A DNA stretch of 64,000 nucleotides from Gp1-AA122 sp036378535 (GCA_036378535.1 DASUWH010000008.1:1-64000); one strand, 5' to 3'. Positions 27,386 to 36,562 are shown, numbered from the stretch's first letter. Notes: generated by a model from the letters alone, not told the origin. Numbers and translations: made by a program.

Positions 27386-27420
27386 CGGCGATAGCCAGCT
27401 GCGGAGTCTGGCTATCGCCG
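27386..27420. repeat. AGCCAG/CTGGC hairpin repeat, copy 2
   Basis: Perfect 13-bp arms CGGCGATAGCCAG (27386-27398) and CTGGCTATCGCCG (27408-27420) with a 9-base loop, between a divergently oriented TonB receptor gene and an SDR gene. A degenerate relative is at 10457. Confidence 0.7.
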
Positions 27421-27472
27421 TTTAGCTGCCTCGCCTCCCGTCTAACCGCACCACCAGCTACAATCATTGGCG

Positions 27473-28231
27473 ATGAGCGAACGCCTTAAAGGAAAGATTG
27501 GGATCGTCACCGGTGCGGGTAGCGGGATCGGACGCGCCTGCGCTATCGCCCTTGCGAAAGAGGGAGCGCAGGTAGCGCTTGTGGGCAGGCGAAAAGAGCG
27601 GATTGAATCGGTCGCTCACGAAATTGGCAAGCGTGCGTTTCCTATTCCGGGCGATGTCACCAAAACGAATGAGATTAATCGCGTGCTGGATCAGACCGTC
27701 AGCCGGTTCGGGCCACTGAACTTCTTGCTGAACAATGCCGGGATCCTGCAGATTGGGACTGCCGAGCAGATCAGCGAAGCGCAGTGGGATCGCGTCTTCA
27801 ATGTGAACGTACGGGCAGTCTGGCTGTTCTCGCGCGCCGCCTTGCCGCACATGAGAAGTGCCGGCGGTGGTTCGATCGTTAACGTCGCCTCCACCCTCGG
27901 CATTGTCGGCGCTCGCAACCGGGCTGCCTACGCGGCTTCCAAGGGCGCCGTAGTTCTCCTCACCAAGAGTATGGCCGTCGATCACGGCCATGAAAGCATT
28001 CGGGTCAACGCAATCTGCCCATCATTCGTGGAGAGTGAACTGACTGCGGCGGTCATGGCGCAGGCCGGCGATGCAGTCGCGGCTCGGCGCGAAAGAACCG
28101 CTGCCCATCCTATCGGTAGGCTCGGTCAGCCCGAGGATGTTGCCGGTTTAGCGGTGTACCTGGTGAGCGACGAATCGTCCTGGGTGACGGGCGCTGTGTT
28201 GCCTGTAGATGGCGGCTATCTCGCGGTGTAG
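27473..28231 (+). CDS. SDR-family oxidoreductase
   Basis: A 252-aa classical short-chain dehydrogenase/reductase. TGAGSGIG (13-20) binds the nicotinamide cofactor, NNAG is at 87-90, and the catalytic triad is S140, Y153 and K157 (YAASK). The PVDGGYLAV ending is typical of 3-ketoacyl reductase and glucose/alcohol dehydrogenase-like SDRs, so the substrate cannot be set. After strand 2, VGRR suggests NADP preference. ATG 27473 is preferred; an in-frame TTG lies 6 bases earlier, and no strong ribosome-binding site is seen for either. Confidence 0.93.
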   Translation: MSERLKGKIGIVTGAGSGIGRACAIALAKEGAQVALVGRRKERIESVAHEIGKRAFPIPGDVTKTNEINRVLDQTVSRFGPLNFLLNNAGILQIGTAEQISEAQWDRVFNVNVRAVWLFSRAALPHMRSAGGGSIVNVASTLGIVGARNRAAYAASKGAVVLLTKSMAVDHGHESIRVNAICPSFVESELTAAVMAQAGDAVAARRERTAAHPIGRLGQPEDVAGLAVYLVSDESSWVTGAVLPVDGGYLAV

Positions 28232-28287
28232 GCGGAAGCTTGGTGAATCGCTTGCGGTACAGCAGAGGATCATGCGCCACACCGCCA

Positions 28288-28404
28288 TCAGAACCGCAAT
28301 GCAGTGGCGAAATTCAGGATAGTGGGATCAATCAAGCACGGGAAAAGATTAGTGGACTTGTATTGAGTGCCGACGCAACCAGCACGCAGGAATTCGTAAC
28401 CTAC
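28288..28404 (-). pseudogene. possible remnant of an outer-membrane beta-barrel protein C-terminus
   Basis: An open 38-codon frame on the minus strand reads VGYEFLRAGCVGTQYKSTN, then LFPCLIDPTILNFATALRF and stop. It ends in Phe after alternating hydrophobic residues, the usual C-terminal signature of outer-membrane barrels. There is no start codon: upstream it runs straight into the T-run and 3' end of tRNA-Asn. It looks like the tail of a gene cut off at the tRNA. Family identity is inferred from the ending alone. Confidence 0.35.
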
Positions 28405-28412
28405 TAAAAAAA

Positions 28413-28487
<75 letters not shown>

Positions 28488-28726
28488 GTGTTGCGGAAAC
28501 GCCGCGAGGCGCCTGCTCGACCCTCATCATACCATCCTTGCGGCGAAGGGAAAAGTTCGCCTCCGTCCGGCGGAAGTCATTTTCTTTTCAGGCCATTCCA
28601 TCTTGACCCTACTCGCCCTCAATTCCCGAGTGCAGTACTCCCTGCTTGAACTCAGCCCGCTCAACGGGTGACTGGCGGGTCGTCGGCCACTCTAAACATC
28701 TGATTCACGATGCGCAGGAGCGCGGT

Positions 28727-28756
28727 TTGACCGCCGTCGCGCAACAATGCTATAAA
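28727..28756 (+). promoter_or_regulatory. strong sigma70-type promoter candidate for hppA
   Basis: TTGACC (28727-28732), an 18-base spacer and TATAAA (28751-28756). The predicted start near 28763 leaves a leader of about 235 nt before the hppA ATG. Confidence 0.6.
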
Positions 28757-28762
28757 AATCTG

Positions 28763-28996
28763 TTTTGTGCCGTGAGACGTAGTCTGGACCTAGGTCCGAC
28801 GACAGCTTCCGAGCGCAAACCATCCGACGCGGCCAAGCTCAGCACTCCTGTCAAGTCTTGCGGTGGAAGCGTGGTCGGAAGTCCAGGGGATTGGGTTCCC
28901 GGTACTCGGCGACGAGCGCCCGGCCTGACCCGATTCCTGGAGGGCGTACCTCAGACACGTATTTACCCAGATAAGAGACCACTTGGAGGATCTTGT
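28763..28996 (+). other. long untranslated leader of hppA
   Basis: About 235 bases between the candidate start and the hppA ATG. It contains a perfect 12-base palindrome GGACCTAGGTCC (28786-28797) and several GC-rich complementary segments (28900-28945), so folding is likely. No riboswitch class is recognised. The frame stays open through it upstream of the real start, but codon quality and the ribosome-binding site argue against translation. Between 28488 and 28726 nothing else is seen. Confidence 0.45.
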
Positions 28997-31498
28997 ATGC
29001 GCACGTGGTTCGCAATTCTTGCGTCCCGAGGCAGCCGTTTGATGAAAACCAGCTCCGCCCTGGCCGGGATTCTGGCCTTAGGCGCGGTCGCCGCCTTAGC
29101 CCAAACTGGAGGGGAAACCGGAGGCGAGGCTGGTCTCAAGGTTCCCGATCTGTCGACGGTTCAGTTCTTCAATAACCAGATCGACGGCCACAGATTATTG
29201 TTATTTGGCATTCTTTTTTGCATTTTCGGTCTGCTGTTCGGGTTGGTGATCTACACGAAACTGAAGAACCTCCCGGTCCATCGCGCTATGCGGGAGATCT
29301 CGGAACTCATCTACGAGACCTGCAAGACCTACCTGATAACACAGGGCAAGTTCCTGATGCTGCTCTGGGTCTTTATCGCCGTCATTATTATTTTGTACTT
29401 CGGCGTGCTTGCGCCCGTGCCGGGGAAATCGGTGGCGGTGACGCTGCCCATCATACTTGCCTTCAGCATCGTGGGTATCGCCGGCAGCTACGGTGTGGCG
29501 TGGTTCGGCATCCGGGTTAATACCTTTGCCAACTCGCGAACCGCTTTCGCTGGACTGCGGGGCAAGCCCTATTCCATTTACCAGATTCCGCTTGAAGCCG
29601 GCATGAGCATCGGCATGATGCTGATCAGCGTCGAGCTGCTGATGATGCTCATCATTCTTCTGTTCATTCCCGGGGATTACGCCGGGCCCTGTTTCATCGG
29701 ATTCGCAATCGGCGAGTCGCTGGGCGCGGCCGCGCTTCGTATTGCCGGTGGCATTTTCACCAAGATCGCCGACATCGGCTCTGATCTGATGAAGATCGTC
29801 TTCAAGATTAAAGAAGATGATGCGCGCAACCCCGGGGTGATCGCCGACTGCACAGGCGATAACGCGGGTGACTCGGTTGGCCCCAGCGCCGACGGTTTCG
29901 AGACATATGGCGTCACCGGCGTCGCTCTGATCACCTTCATTCTGCTTGCTATCAAGAGCCCTACCGTGCAGGTACAGTTGCTGGTATGGATTTTCGTGAT
30001 GCGCATCATCATGCTCGTTGCCAGCGCGGCCGCTTATTTCATCAACGGCGCCATTGCGAAAGCGCGCTACGGCAACGCTGACCAGATGAACTTCGAGGCG
30101 CCGCTTACTTCTCTGGTCTGGATCACTTCCGTGGTATCGATCGTTTTCACCTTCATTGTTTCCTGGGCGGTCATTCCTGACCTGGGGGGCGATAACACGC
30201 AATGGTGGAAGCTGGCAACCATCATTTCTTGCGGAACCTTGGCAGGCGCGGTCATTCCGGAACTGGTGAAGGTGTTTACTTCCACCGAGTCGCGCCATGT
30301 GAAGGAAGTAGTAACCTCGGCGCAGGAAGGCGGGGCGTCGCTGGATATTCTCTCGGGCTTCGTGGCTGGTAACTTCTCCGCTTACTACCTGGGATTGGCG
30401 ATGGTGGCCCTGATGTCGATCGGGTATTTCATGAGTACCATGGGTTTGGGTGCGCTGATGATTGCTGCACCTGTGTTCGCATTCGGCCTGGTGGCTTTTG
30501 GCTTCCTGGGCATGGGACCGGTGACCATAGCAGTGGATTCCTACGGACCTGTCACCGATAACGCTCAGTCGGTTTATGAATTGTCGCTGATCGAGCAGGT
30601 GCCCAATGTCCAGCAGGAAATCAAGCGTGACTTCAAGATTGACGTGAAATTCGAACTCGCCAAAGACTTGCTGGAAGCGAATGACGGCGCCGGCAATACC
30701 TTCAAGGCTACGGCGAAGCCGGTGCTGATCGGAACGGCGGTGGTGGGCGCCACCACCATGATTTTCTCCATCATCATGGCGTTGACCAACGGGCTGACGG
30801 CGAATGTGGGTAAGCTTTCGCTGTTGCATGCACCTTTTGTGCTCGGCTTAATCACCGGCGGAGCCATGATTTACTGGTTCACGGGGGCCTCAACACAGGC
30901 GGTTAGTACCGGTGCGTATCGCGCGGTCGAATTCATCAAGGCCAACATCAAGCTGGAAGGCGTGGAAAAAGCTTCGGTCGCCGACAGCAAGAAAGTGGTG
31001 GCGATCTGCACTCGATACGCGCAAAAGGGCATGCTAAACATTTTTATTGCGGTGTTCTTCGCGACTTTGGCGTTCGCGTTCATCGAGCCGTTTTTCTTTA
31101 TCGGCTATCTGATCTCGATCGCCATCTTCGGGTTATACCAGGCAATTTTCATGGCTGATGCGGGTGGCGCCTGGGATAACGCCAAGAAGATCGTCGAAGT
31201 AGAACTCAAGCAGAAAGGTACGGAACTGCATGCCGCGACCGTCGTGGGCGACACCGTGGGAGATCCCTTCAAGGACACGTCTTCCGTGGCTTTGAACCCC
31301 ATCATCAAATTCACGACTCTGTTTGGTTTGCTGGCGGTGGAACTCGCAGTCAGCGTGACAGAGAAGACGCCCGCGCTGAGCCACATTCTGGCAGCAATTT
31401 TCTTCCTGATCTCCTGGGTCTTCGTTTATCGCTCTTTCTACTCGATGCGGATCGGGGGAGCGCAGGAAGCGGAAGCCGCGCGGGCAGCGGCGAAATAA
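28997..31498 (+). CDS. hppA: membrane-bound proton-pumping pyrophosphatase, K+-independent type
   Basis: An 833-aa integral membrane enzyme that hydrolyses pyrophosphate and pumps protons out. GGAGG lies 7 bases before ATG 28997, and the open frame upstream is discarded. Signature sites are present: EDDARNPGVIADCTGDNAGD from residue ~273 for Mg-PPi binding, and DTVGDPFKDTSS near the C-terminus. The K+-dependence position reads GNTFK with K570, where K+-dependent enzymes have Ala, so it should be K+-independent. About 16 membrane helices are expected. The N-terminus has a signal-like stretch (SALAGILALGAVAALA), an unusual extension seen in some bacterial forms. Confidence 0.95.
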   Translation: MRTWFAILASRGSRLMKTSSALAGILALGAVAALAQTGGETGGEAGLKVPDLSTVQFFNNQIDGHRLLLFGILFCIFGLLFGLVIYTKLKNLPVHRAMREISELIYETCKTYLITQGKFLMLLWVFIAVIIILYFGVLAPVPGKSVAVTLPIILAFSIVGIAGSYGVAWFGIRVNTFANSRTAFAGLRGKPYSIYQIPLEAGMSIGMMLISVELLMMLIILLFIPGDYAGPCFIGFAIGESLGAAALRIAGGIFTKIADIGSDLMKIVFKIKEDDARNPGVIADCTGDNAGDSVGPSADGFETYGVTGVALITFILLAIKSPTVQVQLLVWIFVMRIIMLVASAAAYFINGAIAKARYGNADQMNFEAPLTSLVWITSVVSIVFTFIVSWAVIPDLGGDNTQWWKLATIISCGTLAGAVIPELVKVFTSTESRHVKEVVTSAQEGGASLDILSGFVAGNFSAYYLGLAMVALMSIGYFMSTMGLGALMIAAPVFAFGLVAFGFLGMGPVTIAVDSYGPVTDNAQSVYELSLIEQVPNVQQEIKRDFKIDVKFELAKDLLEANDGAGNTFKATAKPVLIGTAVVGATTMIFSIIMALTNGLTANVGKLSLLHAPFVLGLITGGAMIYWFTGASTQAVSTGAYRAVEFIKANIKLEGVEKASVADSKKVVAICTRYAQKGMLNIFIAVFFATLAFAFIEPFFFIGYLISIAIFGLYQAIFMADAGGAWDNAKKIVEVELKQKGTELHAATVVGDTVGDPFKDTSSVALNPIIKFTTLFGLLAVELAVSVTEKTPALSHILAAIFFLISWVFVYRSFYSMRIGGAQEAEAARAAAK

Positions 31499-31551
31499 GC
31501 GAGACCGAGACGACATATCCAACGAGGGATCTTGGTTTCATTGCGCCAAAC

Positions 31552-31581
31552 ACAAGGTCCCTCGACTCGCTCGGGATGACA
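31552..31581. repeat. dispersed intergenic element, copy 2 (short form)
   Basis: ACAAGGTCCCTCGACTCGCT followed by CGGGATGACA, in the gap where hppA and the phospholipase-like gene converge. Confidence 0.65.
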
Positions 31582-31608
31582 GCTTTGGGAATGGGGTAGG
31601 TTACTCGG

Positions 31609-32874
31609 CTATCGATTCCCTACCCGCCCGGCTTCCGGGATCGCAGTCTGGGTCATCAACTCCTGCAAGGCTCTCTGAACTTTCTTCCAGTCGCGATTCT
31701 TGATTGAGCCGTTGGCCGGAATGCCTTGGCTGAAATAGGCGAGGACGTCTGCTTTTACGACCGGGTTCAGGTGTCGGAAGTGGTCTTTCTTCATTCCCTC
31801 CACCAGCGCCACATAACTTCGGTCGCATAATGCGTATTCCCCCGCATGGGTGAGGCGACCGGTATCGAAATTCCGGTTGGGGAGGTTCAGGCTGCCGTCC
31901 CTCACCTGCTGCAGGAACTGGTGATATTCGTCCATCGCCTTGTCCATGCTGCGGAAGTAATCGTCTTCCGCCTGCGGCGTCGGATTGCGGTAACCCAGAA
32001 TTCTGGCCGGTCCGAACGGAAGCAATTTGATTAGAAACCCCAAGATTCGCGCAAAAAATCCGGGGCGGCGGTACTGATTCCCAAACTCCCGCTCGTAGTC
32101 GGCGCGAGACAGATGATAGACGAACTCACTCTTGGCGGCGTTTTCCTTTTCGTGCGTCACCTCTGGACGGTGGGTGGCCAGCGCGACTTGGGTCATCTCC
32201 GGAATAACTTTAGCGACCGCGAAACGGAATGTCTCCAGTGTCAAATCGTCGTAGTGAAGCAGCATGTCCATTGGAATCCCGTAAGTGTCCTGAAAGGCGC
32301 GCTCTAAGAGATCCTCCGAGACGTCAAAGCCAATGAAATGATGGTATTGCTGGGCGTTGTATCGATGCTGGGCAACTTCCAGGACGTCGAAACTGAACTC
32401 CGTGCGCAGGTGAGCTACGTGATCATCCTCGTAGGTGACCCAGTCCCCATATTTCTCGCGTGTTTTGGGGTAAAGAATGGGCACGGACATATTCACGGCG
32501 ACATGCCCCAAAGTGTCGGCTGCGTAATGGCTGAGTGCCCCCAACGCGAAGGCGTATTCATTGAGGTCACGTGCGTCACGAATCATCCAGGAAACAAAGT
32601 CGCCCGTCCTCACGTAGTGGAGAAAATTAGTGAAGAGCTGGTTCCCTAGCGGGTAATAGCCGACATCTTGAATGACCGATCCGCCGTAGGCAAAGGAATG
32701 AGCTCTTTTCAACTGCTCGTCGGTGGCTCCCGGGAAGCGTGCCAGGAGCATAGGGCGGAGGTCCGAATCCCAGGCGACGTCGATCAGTTCTTCATGGGAA
32801 AGAACAGAAACGGCCGCGAGCGGCTCGCAGACTAGCACCATGACTGCCAGCACAACCGTCAGCCTCGAAGTCAT
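31609..32874 (-). CDS. exported zinc-dependent phospholipase C-family protein
   Basis: A 421-aa protein of the zinc-dependent phospholipase C fold (PF00882 type). The N-terminal signal peptide is VVLAVMVLVCEPLAAVSV. Metal-ligand-like His and Asp residues are seen in SHEELIDVAWD, AHSFAYGGSVIQDVGYY and FALGALSHYAADTLGH, the last being the family hallmark. The C-terminal half, from ~250, has no known motif. Acidobacterial members are generally uncharacterised, so phospholipase activity is inferred only from the fold. It is convergent with hppA and followed upstream by a ROK kinase gene. Confidence 0.85.
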   Translation of the reverse strand: MTSRLTVVLAVMVLVCEPLAAVSVLSHEELIDVAWDSDLRPMLLARFPGATDEQLKRAHSFAYGGSVIQDVGYYPLGNQLFTNFLHYVRTGDFVSWMIRDARDLNEYAFALGALSHYAADTLGHVAVNMSVPILYPKTREKYGDWVTYEDDHVAHLRTEFSFDVLEVAQHRYNAQQYHHFIGFDVSEDLLERAFQDTYGIPMDMLLHYDDLTLETFRFAVAKVIPEMTQVALATHRPEVTHEKENAAKSEFVYHLSRADYEREFGNQYRRPGFFARILGFLIKLLPFGPARILGYRNPTPQAEDDYFRSMDKAMDEYHQFLQQVRDGSLNLPNRNFDTGRLTHAGEYALCDRSYVALVEGMKKDHFRHLNPVVKADVLAYFSQGIPANGSIKNRDWKKVQRALQELMTQTAIPEAGRVGNR

Positions 32875-32967
32875 TGTGTGACTCAGATGCAGGATGTAGG
32901 CGATCGGTCACATAAGATAAACCAAGGTCCCCGCCCAGGCGAGCGTTCCTACGTGCTGGTGGCAGGT

Positions 32968-33912
32968 TCAGATGCGGCCTTGGCTGGAGTCAAAACGGTA
33001 GAACCATACTCGCCCTGCGCCAATCAGGTTGGCATCGTCCCCCAGCGAGGCAAGTGCCAGTTCAGTTTTGTCGGCGGGCACGAACCGGCAGCTTTTTGCG
33101 ATGGTCTTGCGAATGGTCGGAAGAAACAGATCGGCGCTCTTCATTAGGCTGCCGCTGAGGGCGATGGCATCGGGCACGAAAATCGTTACCAGATTGGCGA
33201 TTCCAACGCCCAGGTAGAGCGCTTCACGCTCGACGGCGCGGCGAGCCAGTTCGTCCCCCGCTTTTGCCAGAGCGCACACATTCCTGGCACTCATGTCAGA
33301 AAGGTGTGGGTAGTCGGCGGGAGCGTTGCTGCGCATCCACGCGGTCATTGCGGGCCCGGCGGCGAGCGATTCCCAGCAGCCATGAAATCCGCAATCGCAC
33401 GAAGGCCCCGAGGGATCGATTACATAGTGTCCGATCTCGGGATGGGCCTGACCTGCGCCACGATAAATTTTTCCATCGAGAACGATTCCGGCCCCAATTC
33501 CCGTCCCTATGGTGATGTAAAGGAACCGCGCTTTTTGACGACCGGCGCCCCATCCCGCCTCGGCCAAGGCAGCTGCGTCGCCATCGTTCTCAATCGCAAC
33601 CGGGACGTGAAAAACTTTTTCGAGATCTTGAACCAGATTCTCGCCTCGCCAGTGAGGAAAGAAAGCGACATTGGTGAATTCGCCCGTAAACGGATTGAGC
33701 GGACCGGTGGACCCGATACCTATGCCGGCGATATCGGTCCCGGTACGGCGCACAGCCTCTTGCAACATGTTGACACTGCACTCGAGCGCACTCGCATAGG
33801 GCCAGTTGGTTTCAACCGGCGCCTCCAGGCGGCACAATAGGCGGCCGTTCTCGTCGATAATCCCCACGGCCAGTTTGGTGCCGCCGATGTCAACCGCTCC
33901 GACTGTTGTCAT
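32968..33912 (-). CDS. ROK-family sugar kinase
   Basis: A 314-aa ROK protein that phosphorylates glucose or a related sugar using ATP. DIGGTK (8-13) is the phosphate loop, END at 108-110 gives the catalytic Asp, and the ROK zinc site is seen as H162 plus CDCGFHGC with C172, C174 and C179. It lacks an N-terminal helix-turn-helix, so it is an enzyme rather than a NagC/XylR repressor. Glucose, mannose and N-acetylmannosamine kinases share this layout, so the substrate is open. It stands alone between the phospholipase-like and MoaD/BNR genes. Confidence 0.92.
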   Translation of the reverse strand: MTTVGAVDIGGTKLAVGIIDENGRLLCRLEAPVETNWPYASALECSVNMLQEAVRRTGTDIAGIGIGSTGPLNPFTGEFTNVAFFPHWRGENLVQDLEKVFHVPVAIENDGDAAALAEAGWGAGRQKARFLYITIGTGIGAGIVLDGKIYRGAGQAHPEIGHYVIDPSGPSCDCGFHGCWESLAAGPAMTAWMRSNAPADYPHLSDMSARNVCALAKAGDELARRAVEREALYLGVGIANLVTIFVPDAIALSGSLMKSADLFLPTIRKTIAKSCRFVPADKTELALASLGDDANLIGAGRVWFYRFDSSQGRI

Positions 33913-33987
33913 CCGCAGATCAGTGTAGCGGAATTAGCGTGAGGTTGGTTCACCGCTGCCCTGAGCACAAGGCGCGCATCATTTTTA

Positions 33988-34284
33988 TTACCCACCCGCA
34001 ATTGCGCCAATGACGAGAAACGGTTCTTTGCCGGTGGCAACCGCCTCGGGCAAGAGAGCGTCCGGCGACTCGTGCGACAGGTCTTCCTCGCAGGCAAAGA
34101 AACGCAGAAACGGGCGGCGCTGCAGGGTCGTGTGATCACGAATGGTTCCCTGCAGCATGGGATAGCGCGCCTCGAGAGCATCCAGCACTGTGCGCTGTGT
34201 TACCGGACCATCGACGTTGAGTTGCACCTCAAAGCCCACGTGCGCCAGGGTTCGCAGGTGCGCCGGAAGCACTACGCGGATCAT
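33988..34284 (-). CDS. MoaD/ThiS-family ubiquitin-like protein
   Basis: A 98-aa beta-grasp protein opening MIRVVLPAHLRTLAHVG and ending AIAGG. The C-terminal Gly-Gly is the feature activated by adenylation in sulfur carriers. Unusual features are the long insert LRFFACEEDLSHESPDALLP and the lack of a moaE, moeB or thi gene nearby. It overlaps the upstream BNR gene by four bases (ATGA), so both are co-translated. It may be a dedicated sulfur carrier or protein modifier rather than the molybdopterin one. Confidence 0.85.
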   Translation of the reverse strand: MIRVVLPAHLRTLAHVGFEVQLNVDGPVTQRTVLDALEARYPMLQGTIRDHTTLQRRPFLRFFACEEDLSHESPDALLPEAVATGKEPFLVIGAIAGG

Positions 34285-35459
34285 GGCAGCGTCTGCACTT
34301 CCACGGAAAGGACGGCCGGAAGATCCCTGACGATGGCACTCCAGCTATCGCCGGCATCCGCGGAGGCGTACACCTGGCCTCCCGTGGTGCCGAAATAGAT
34401 GCCGCACTTGTCGAGCGAATCCACTGCCATGGCATCACGCAGAACATTCACGTAACAGTTGCTCTGAGGCAATCCCTTGGTGAGAGGCTCCCACTCGTTG
34501 CCACCCGTCCGGCTTCTGTAGACGCGTAATTTTCCCTCCGGCGGAAAATGCTCGCCGTCACTCTTGATGGGAACGACATAGACCGTTTCCGGCTCATGGG
34601 CATGCACGTCAATAACGAAGCCGAAGTCGGTAGGCAAGTTGCCGCTGACCTCCTTCCAGGAATCACCAGCATCGTCGCTGCGCATAACATCCCAGTGTTT
34701 CTGCATGAACAGAACGCCGGGACGCTTGGGACTCATAGCAATGTGGTGGACACAATGGCCGATCTCGGCATTCGGGTCGGGAATATATTGTGAGCGCAGG
34801 CCGCGGTTGATGGGCTTCCAGGTCTGACCGCCATCATCGGTTCGAAAAGCTCCCGCCGCCGAGATGGCAATGTAAATCCGCCCGGGATCTTTTGGATCCA
34901 GAATGATGGTGTGCAGGCACATACCGCCGGCACCCGGTTGCCAATTGGGACCGGTGCCGTGGCCGCGTAATCCGGGCAGTTCATGCCAATTCTTTCCGCC
35001 ATCGGTGGTGCGGAAGATGGCGGCATCCTCGACTCCGGCATAAACCGTTTCAGGATCTTTGAGCGACGGCTCCAGATGCCAAACTCGCTTGAACTCCCAG
35101 GGATGCTGAGTGCCGTCATACCACTGGTGAGTGGTAAGGGGCTTGGCAGCGGCGTCGTAAACAAACTTATTGGGAGCTGGCTTCGGTACGCCAGCGGAAG
35201 CGGGGGCCGGTTCGCCAGCTGGCACTCCGGGCTGCTGCCAGGTTTTGCCGCCATCATCGGAACTTTGAATGATCTGTCCGAACCAGCCACTGGTCTGCGA
35301 TGCATAAATGCGATTCGGGTCAGAGGGCGATCCTTTCACGTGATAAATCTCCCAGCCGCCAAAATGCGGGCCGCTAACCTCCCATTTTTCGCGCTTGCCG
35401 TCAGAATTGAGGATGAATGCCCCCTTGCGGGTACCCACCAGCACGCGTACTTTGCTCAT
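34281..35459 (-). CDS. BNR/Asp-box propeller protein (sialidase-like fold)
   Basis: A 392-aa protein beginning SKVRVLVGTRKGAFILNSDG, with repeated Asp-boxes (SSDDGGKTWQQ, TTDGGKNWHE, RTDDGGQTWK, SDDAGDSWKE, SADAGDSWSA) forming a beta-propeller. There is no signal peptide, so unlike the 14891 protein it should be cytoplasmic. Its partner is the coupled MoaD/ThiS-like protein. This pairing is found across actinobacterial and acidobacterial genomes, but its job is not established. Sialidase catalytic Arg and Glu residues are not evident. Confidence 0.85.
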   Translation of the reverse strand: MSKVRVLVGTRKGAFILNSDGKREKWEVSGPHFGGWEIYHVKGSPSDPNRIYASQTSGWFGQIIQSSDDGGKTWQQPGVPAGEPAPASAGVPKPAPNKFVYDAAAKPLTTHQWYDGTQHPWEFKRVWHLEPSLKDPETVYAGVEDAAIFRTTDGGKNWHELPGLRGHGTGPNWQPGAGGMCLHTIILDPKDPGRIYIAISAAGAFRTDDGGQTWKPINRGLRSQYIPDPNAEIGHCVHHIAMSPKRPGVLFMQKHWDVMRSDDAGDSWKEVSGNLPTDFGFVIDVHAHEPETVYVVPIKSDGEHFPPEGKLRVYRSRTGGNEWEPLTKGLPQSNCYVNVLRDAMAVDSLDKCGIYFGTTGGQVYASADAGDSWSAIVRDLPAVLSVEVQTLP

Positions 35460-35514
35460 TTCACTCCTTCCCTGCTATTGGACTTCCGCTGACAGACTTT
35501 TCAAGAGTTAATGG

Positions 35515-36027
35515 TTATGCACGTTCCAAGGTTGCGATGTCAAGCTTGTCCATCTTGAGCATCGCCTGCATGACTCGATTCGCCTTGTCGCGATCGGGAT
35601 TACTCATAAGCCTGCCCAACGCTGTAGGCACGATCTGCCATGACAGCCCGTACTTGTCCTGTAGCCAGCCACAACGGTCTTTTCGCCCACCTTGGGACAG
35701 CTTTTCCCAGAGTTCATCCACTTCCTGTTGCGTGTCACAGTTCACCATCATGGAAATCGCAGGCGTAAATTTAAAGTGTGGGCCCCCGTTCAGGGCCGTG
35801 AATTCCAGCCCCTCCAATTGGAAGGAGATCACCATAACGCTGCCCTTCGGGCCGGGCCCGGCATCGCCATACCGGCTCACTTTTCCGATTTTCGAATTCT
35901 TGAAAATCGAAACGTAAAAGTTTGCCGCCTCTTCCGCCTGAGTGTCGAACCATAGGAATGGGGTGATCTTCTGCTTGTAGCCTGGTTGCGTGTTTTCAGT
36001 TTGTTGGGGCTGTGTTATGACCTGCAT
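35515..36027 (-). CDS. VOC/PhnB-like protein (glyoxalase superfamily)
   Basis: A 170-aa protein from ATG 36027, chosen because AGGAGAGA precedes it; an in-frame ATG at 36099 would overlap the neighbour. PFLWFDTQAEEAANFYVSIF and SVMVISFQLEGLEFTALNGG are typical of the PhnB or demethylubiquinone-methyltransferase-like VOC group. The DKYGLSWQIVPTAL block closes the metal fold, and residues 1-20 are an unrelated hydrophilic leader. The substrate is unknown. It is third in the hxlR cluster. Confidence 0.88.
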   Translation of the reverse strand: MQVITQPQQTENTQPGYKQKITPFLWFDTQAEEAANFYVSIFKNSKIGKVSRYGDAGPGPKGSVMVISFQLEGLEFTALNGGPHFKFTPAISMMVNCDTQQEVDELWEKLSQGGRKDRCGWLQDKYGLSWQIVPTALGRLMSNPDRDKANRVMQAMLKMDKLDIATLERA

Positions 36028-36068
36028 CGCTTCTCTCCTCTCAGTTGGTCTCGATTGGCGTGGGTTGG

Positions 36069-36473
36069 CTATGCGGCGCTCTCGCAATTGATCATCCAAG
36101 GCGTGCCGAAACGGTCGGTCACCATGCCAAACCTGGCGGCCCAGAACGTTTGCTGTAACGGCATCTGGACGGCACCGTTCTCGGCCAAAGCACTGAAGAC
36201 TCGCTCAGCTTCCGCCGGAGTTTTGCAATCGAGATTCACGGAAAAACCCTGCGGCTTTACGTAGCGATCAGGTGGGCAATCGGACGCCATCAGGACCTTG
36301 TCGCCGAGGGCAAGGCGGGCGTGAATGATCTTCTTGCGCCATTCCGCCGGCACCATCTTCTCCATAGGAGTTCCCTCGTGCGTGAACATGGCTTCCACCT
36401 TGCCTCCAAGAGACCTTTCGTAAAATCTGATGGCAGCCTCGCAGTCGCCGTTAAACAACAGGTAGGGATTCAT
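36069..36473 (-). CDS. VOC/PhnB-like protein
   Basis: A 134-aa glyoxalase-superfamily protein: MNPYLLFNGDCEAAIRFYER, GDKVLMASDCPPDRYV and FGTPWMINCES near the end. AAGGAGC precedes the ATG. It is more distant from the next VOC protein than expected for a recent duplication. In the hxlR-unknown-VOC-VOC unit these are candidates for detoxifying reactive small molecules. Confidence 0.9.
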   Translation of the reverse strand: MNPYLLFNGDCEAAIRFYERSLGGKVEAMFTHEGTPMEKMVPAEWRKKIIHARLALGDKVLMASDCPPDRYVKPQGFSVNLDCKTPAEAERVFSALAENGAVQMPLQQTFWAARFGMVTDRFGTPWMINCESAA

Positions 36474-36562
36474 AGTAGCTAGCTCCTTTCTGAGTTATAA
36501 GTGGGGAGCCAGGCCAGCAAACTATCGGCCGGCCCACTCCCCATCTTCTGACAAACGACGAG

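Noticed and set aside
28646..28996. 117-codon N-terminal extension of hppA
   Set aside because: A good ribosome-binding site and the natural N-terminus are at 28997, and a promoter falls within the extension.
29201..30829. 542-codon open frame antisense to hppA
   Set aside because: It mirrors hppA codon use, is His/Gln/Asp-rich without any domain, and has no ribosome-binding site.
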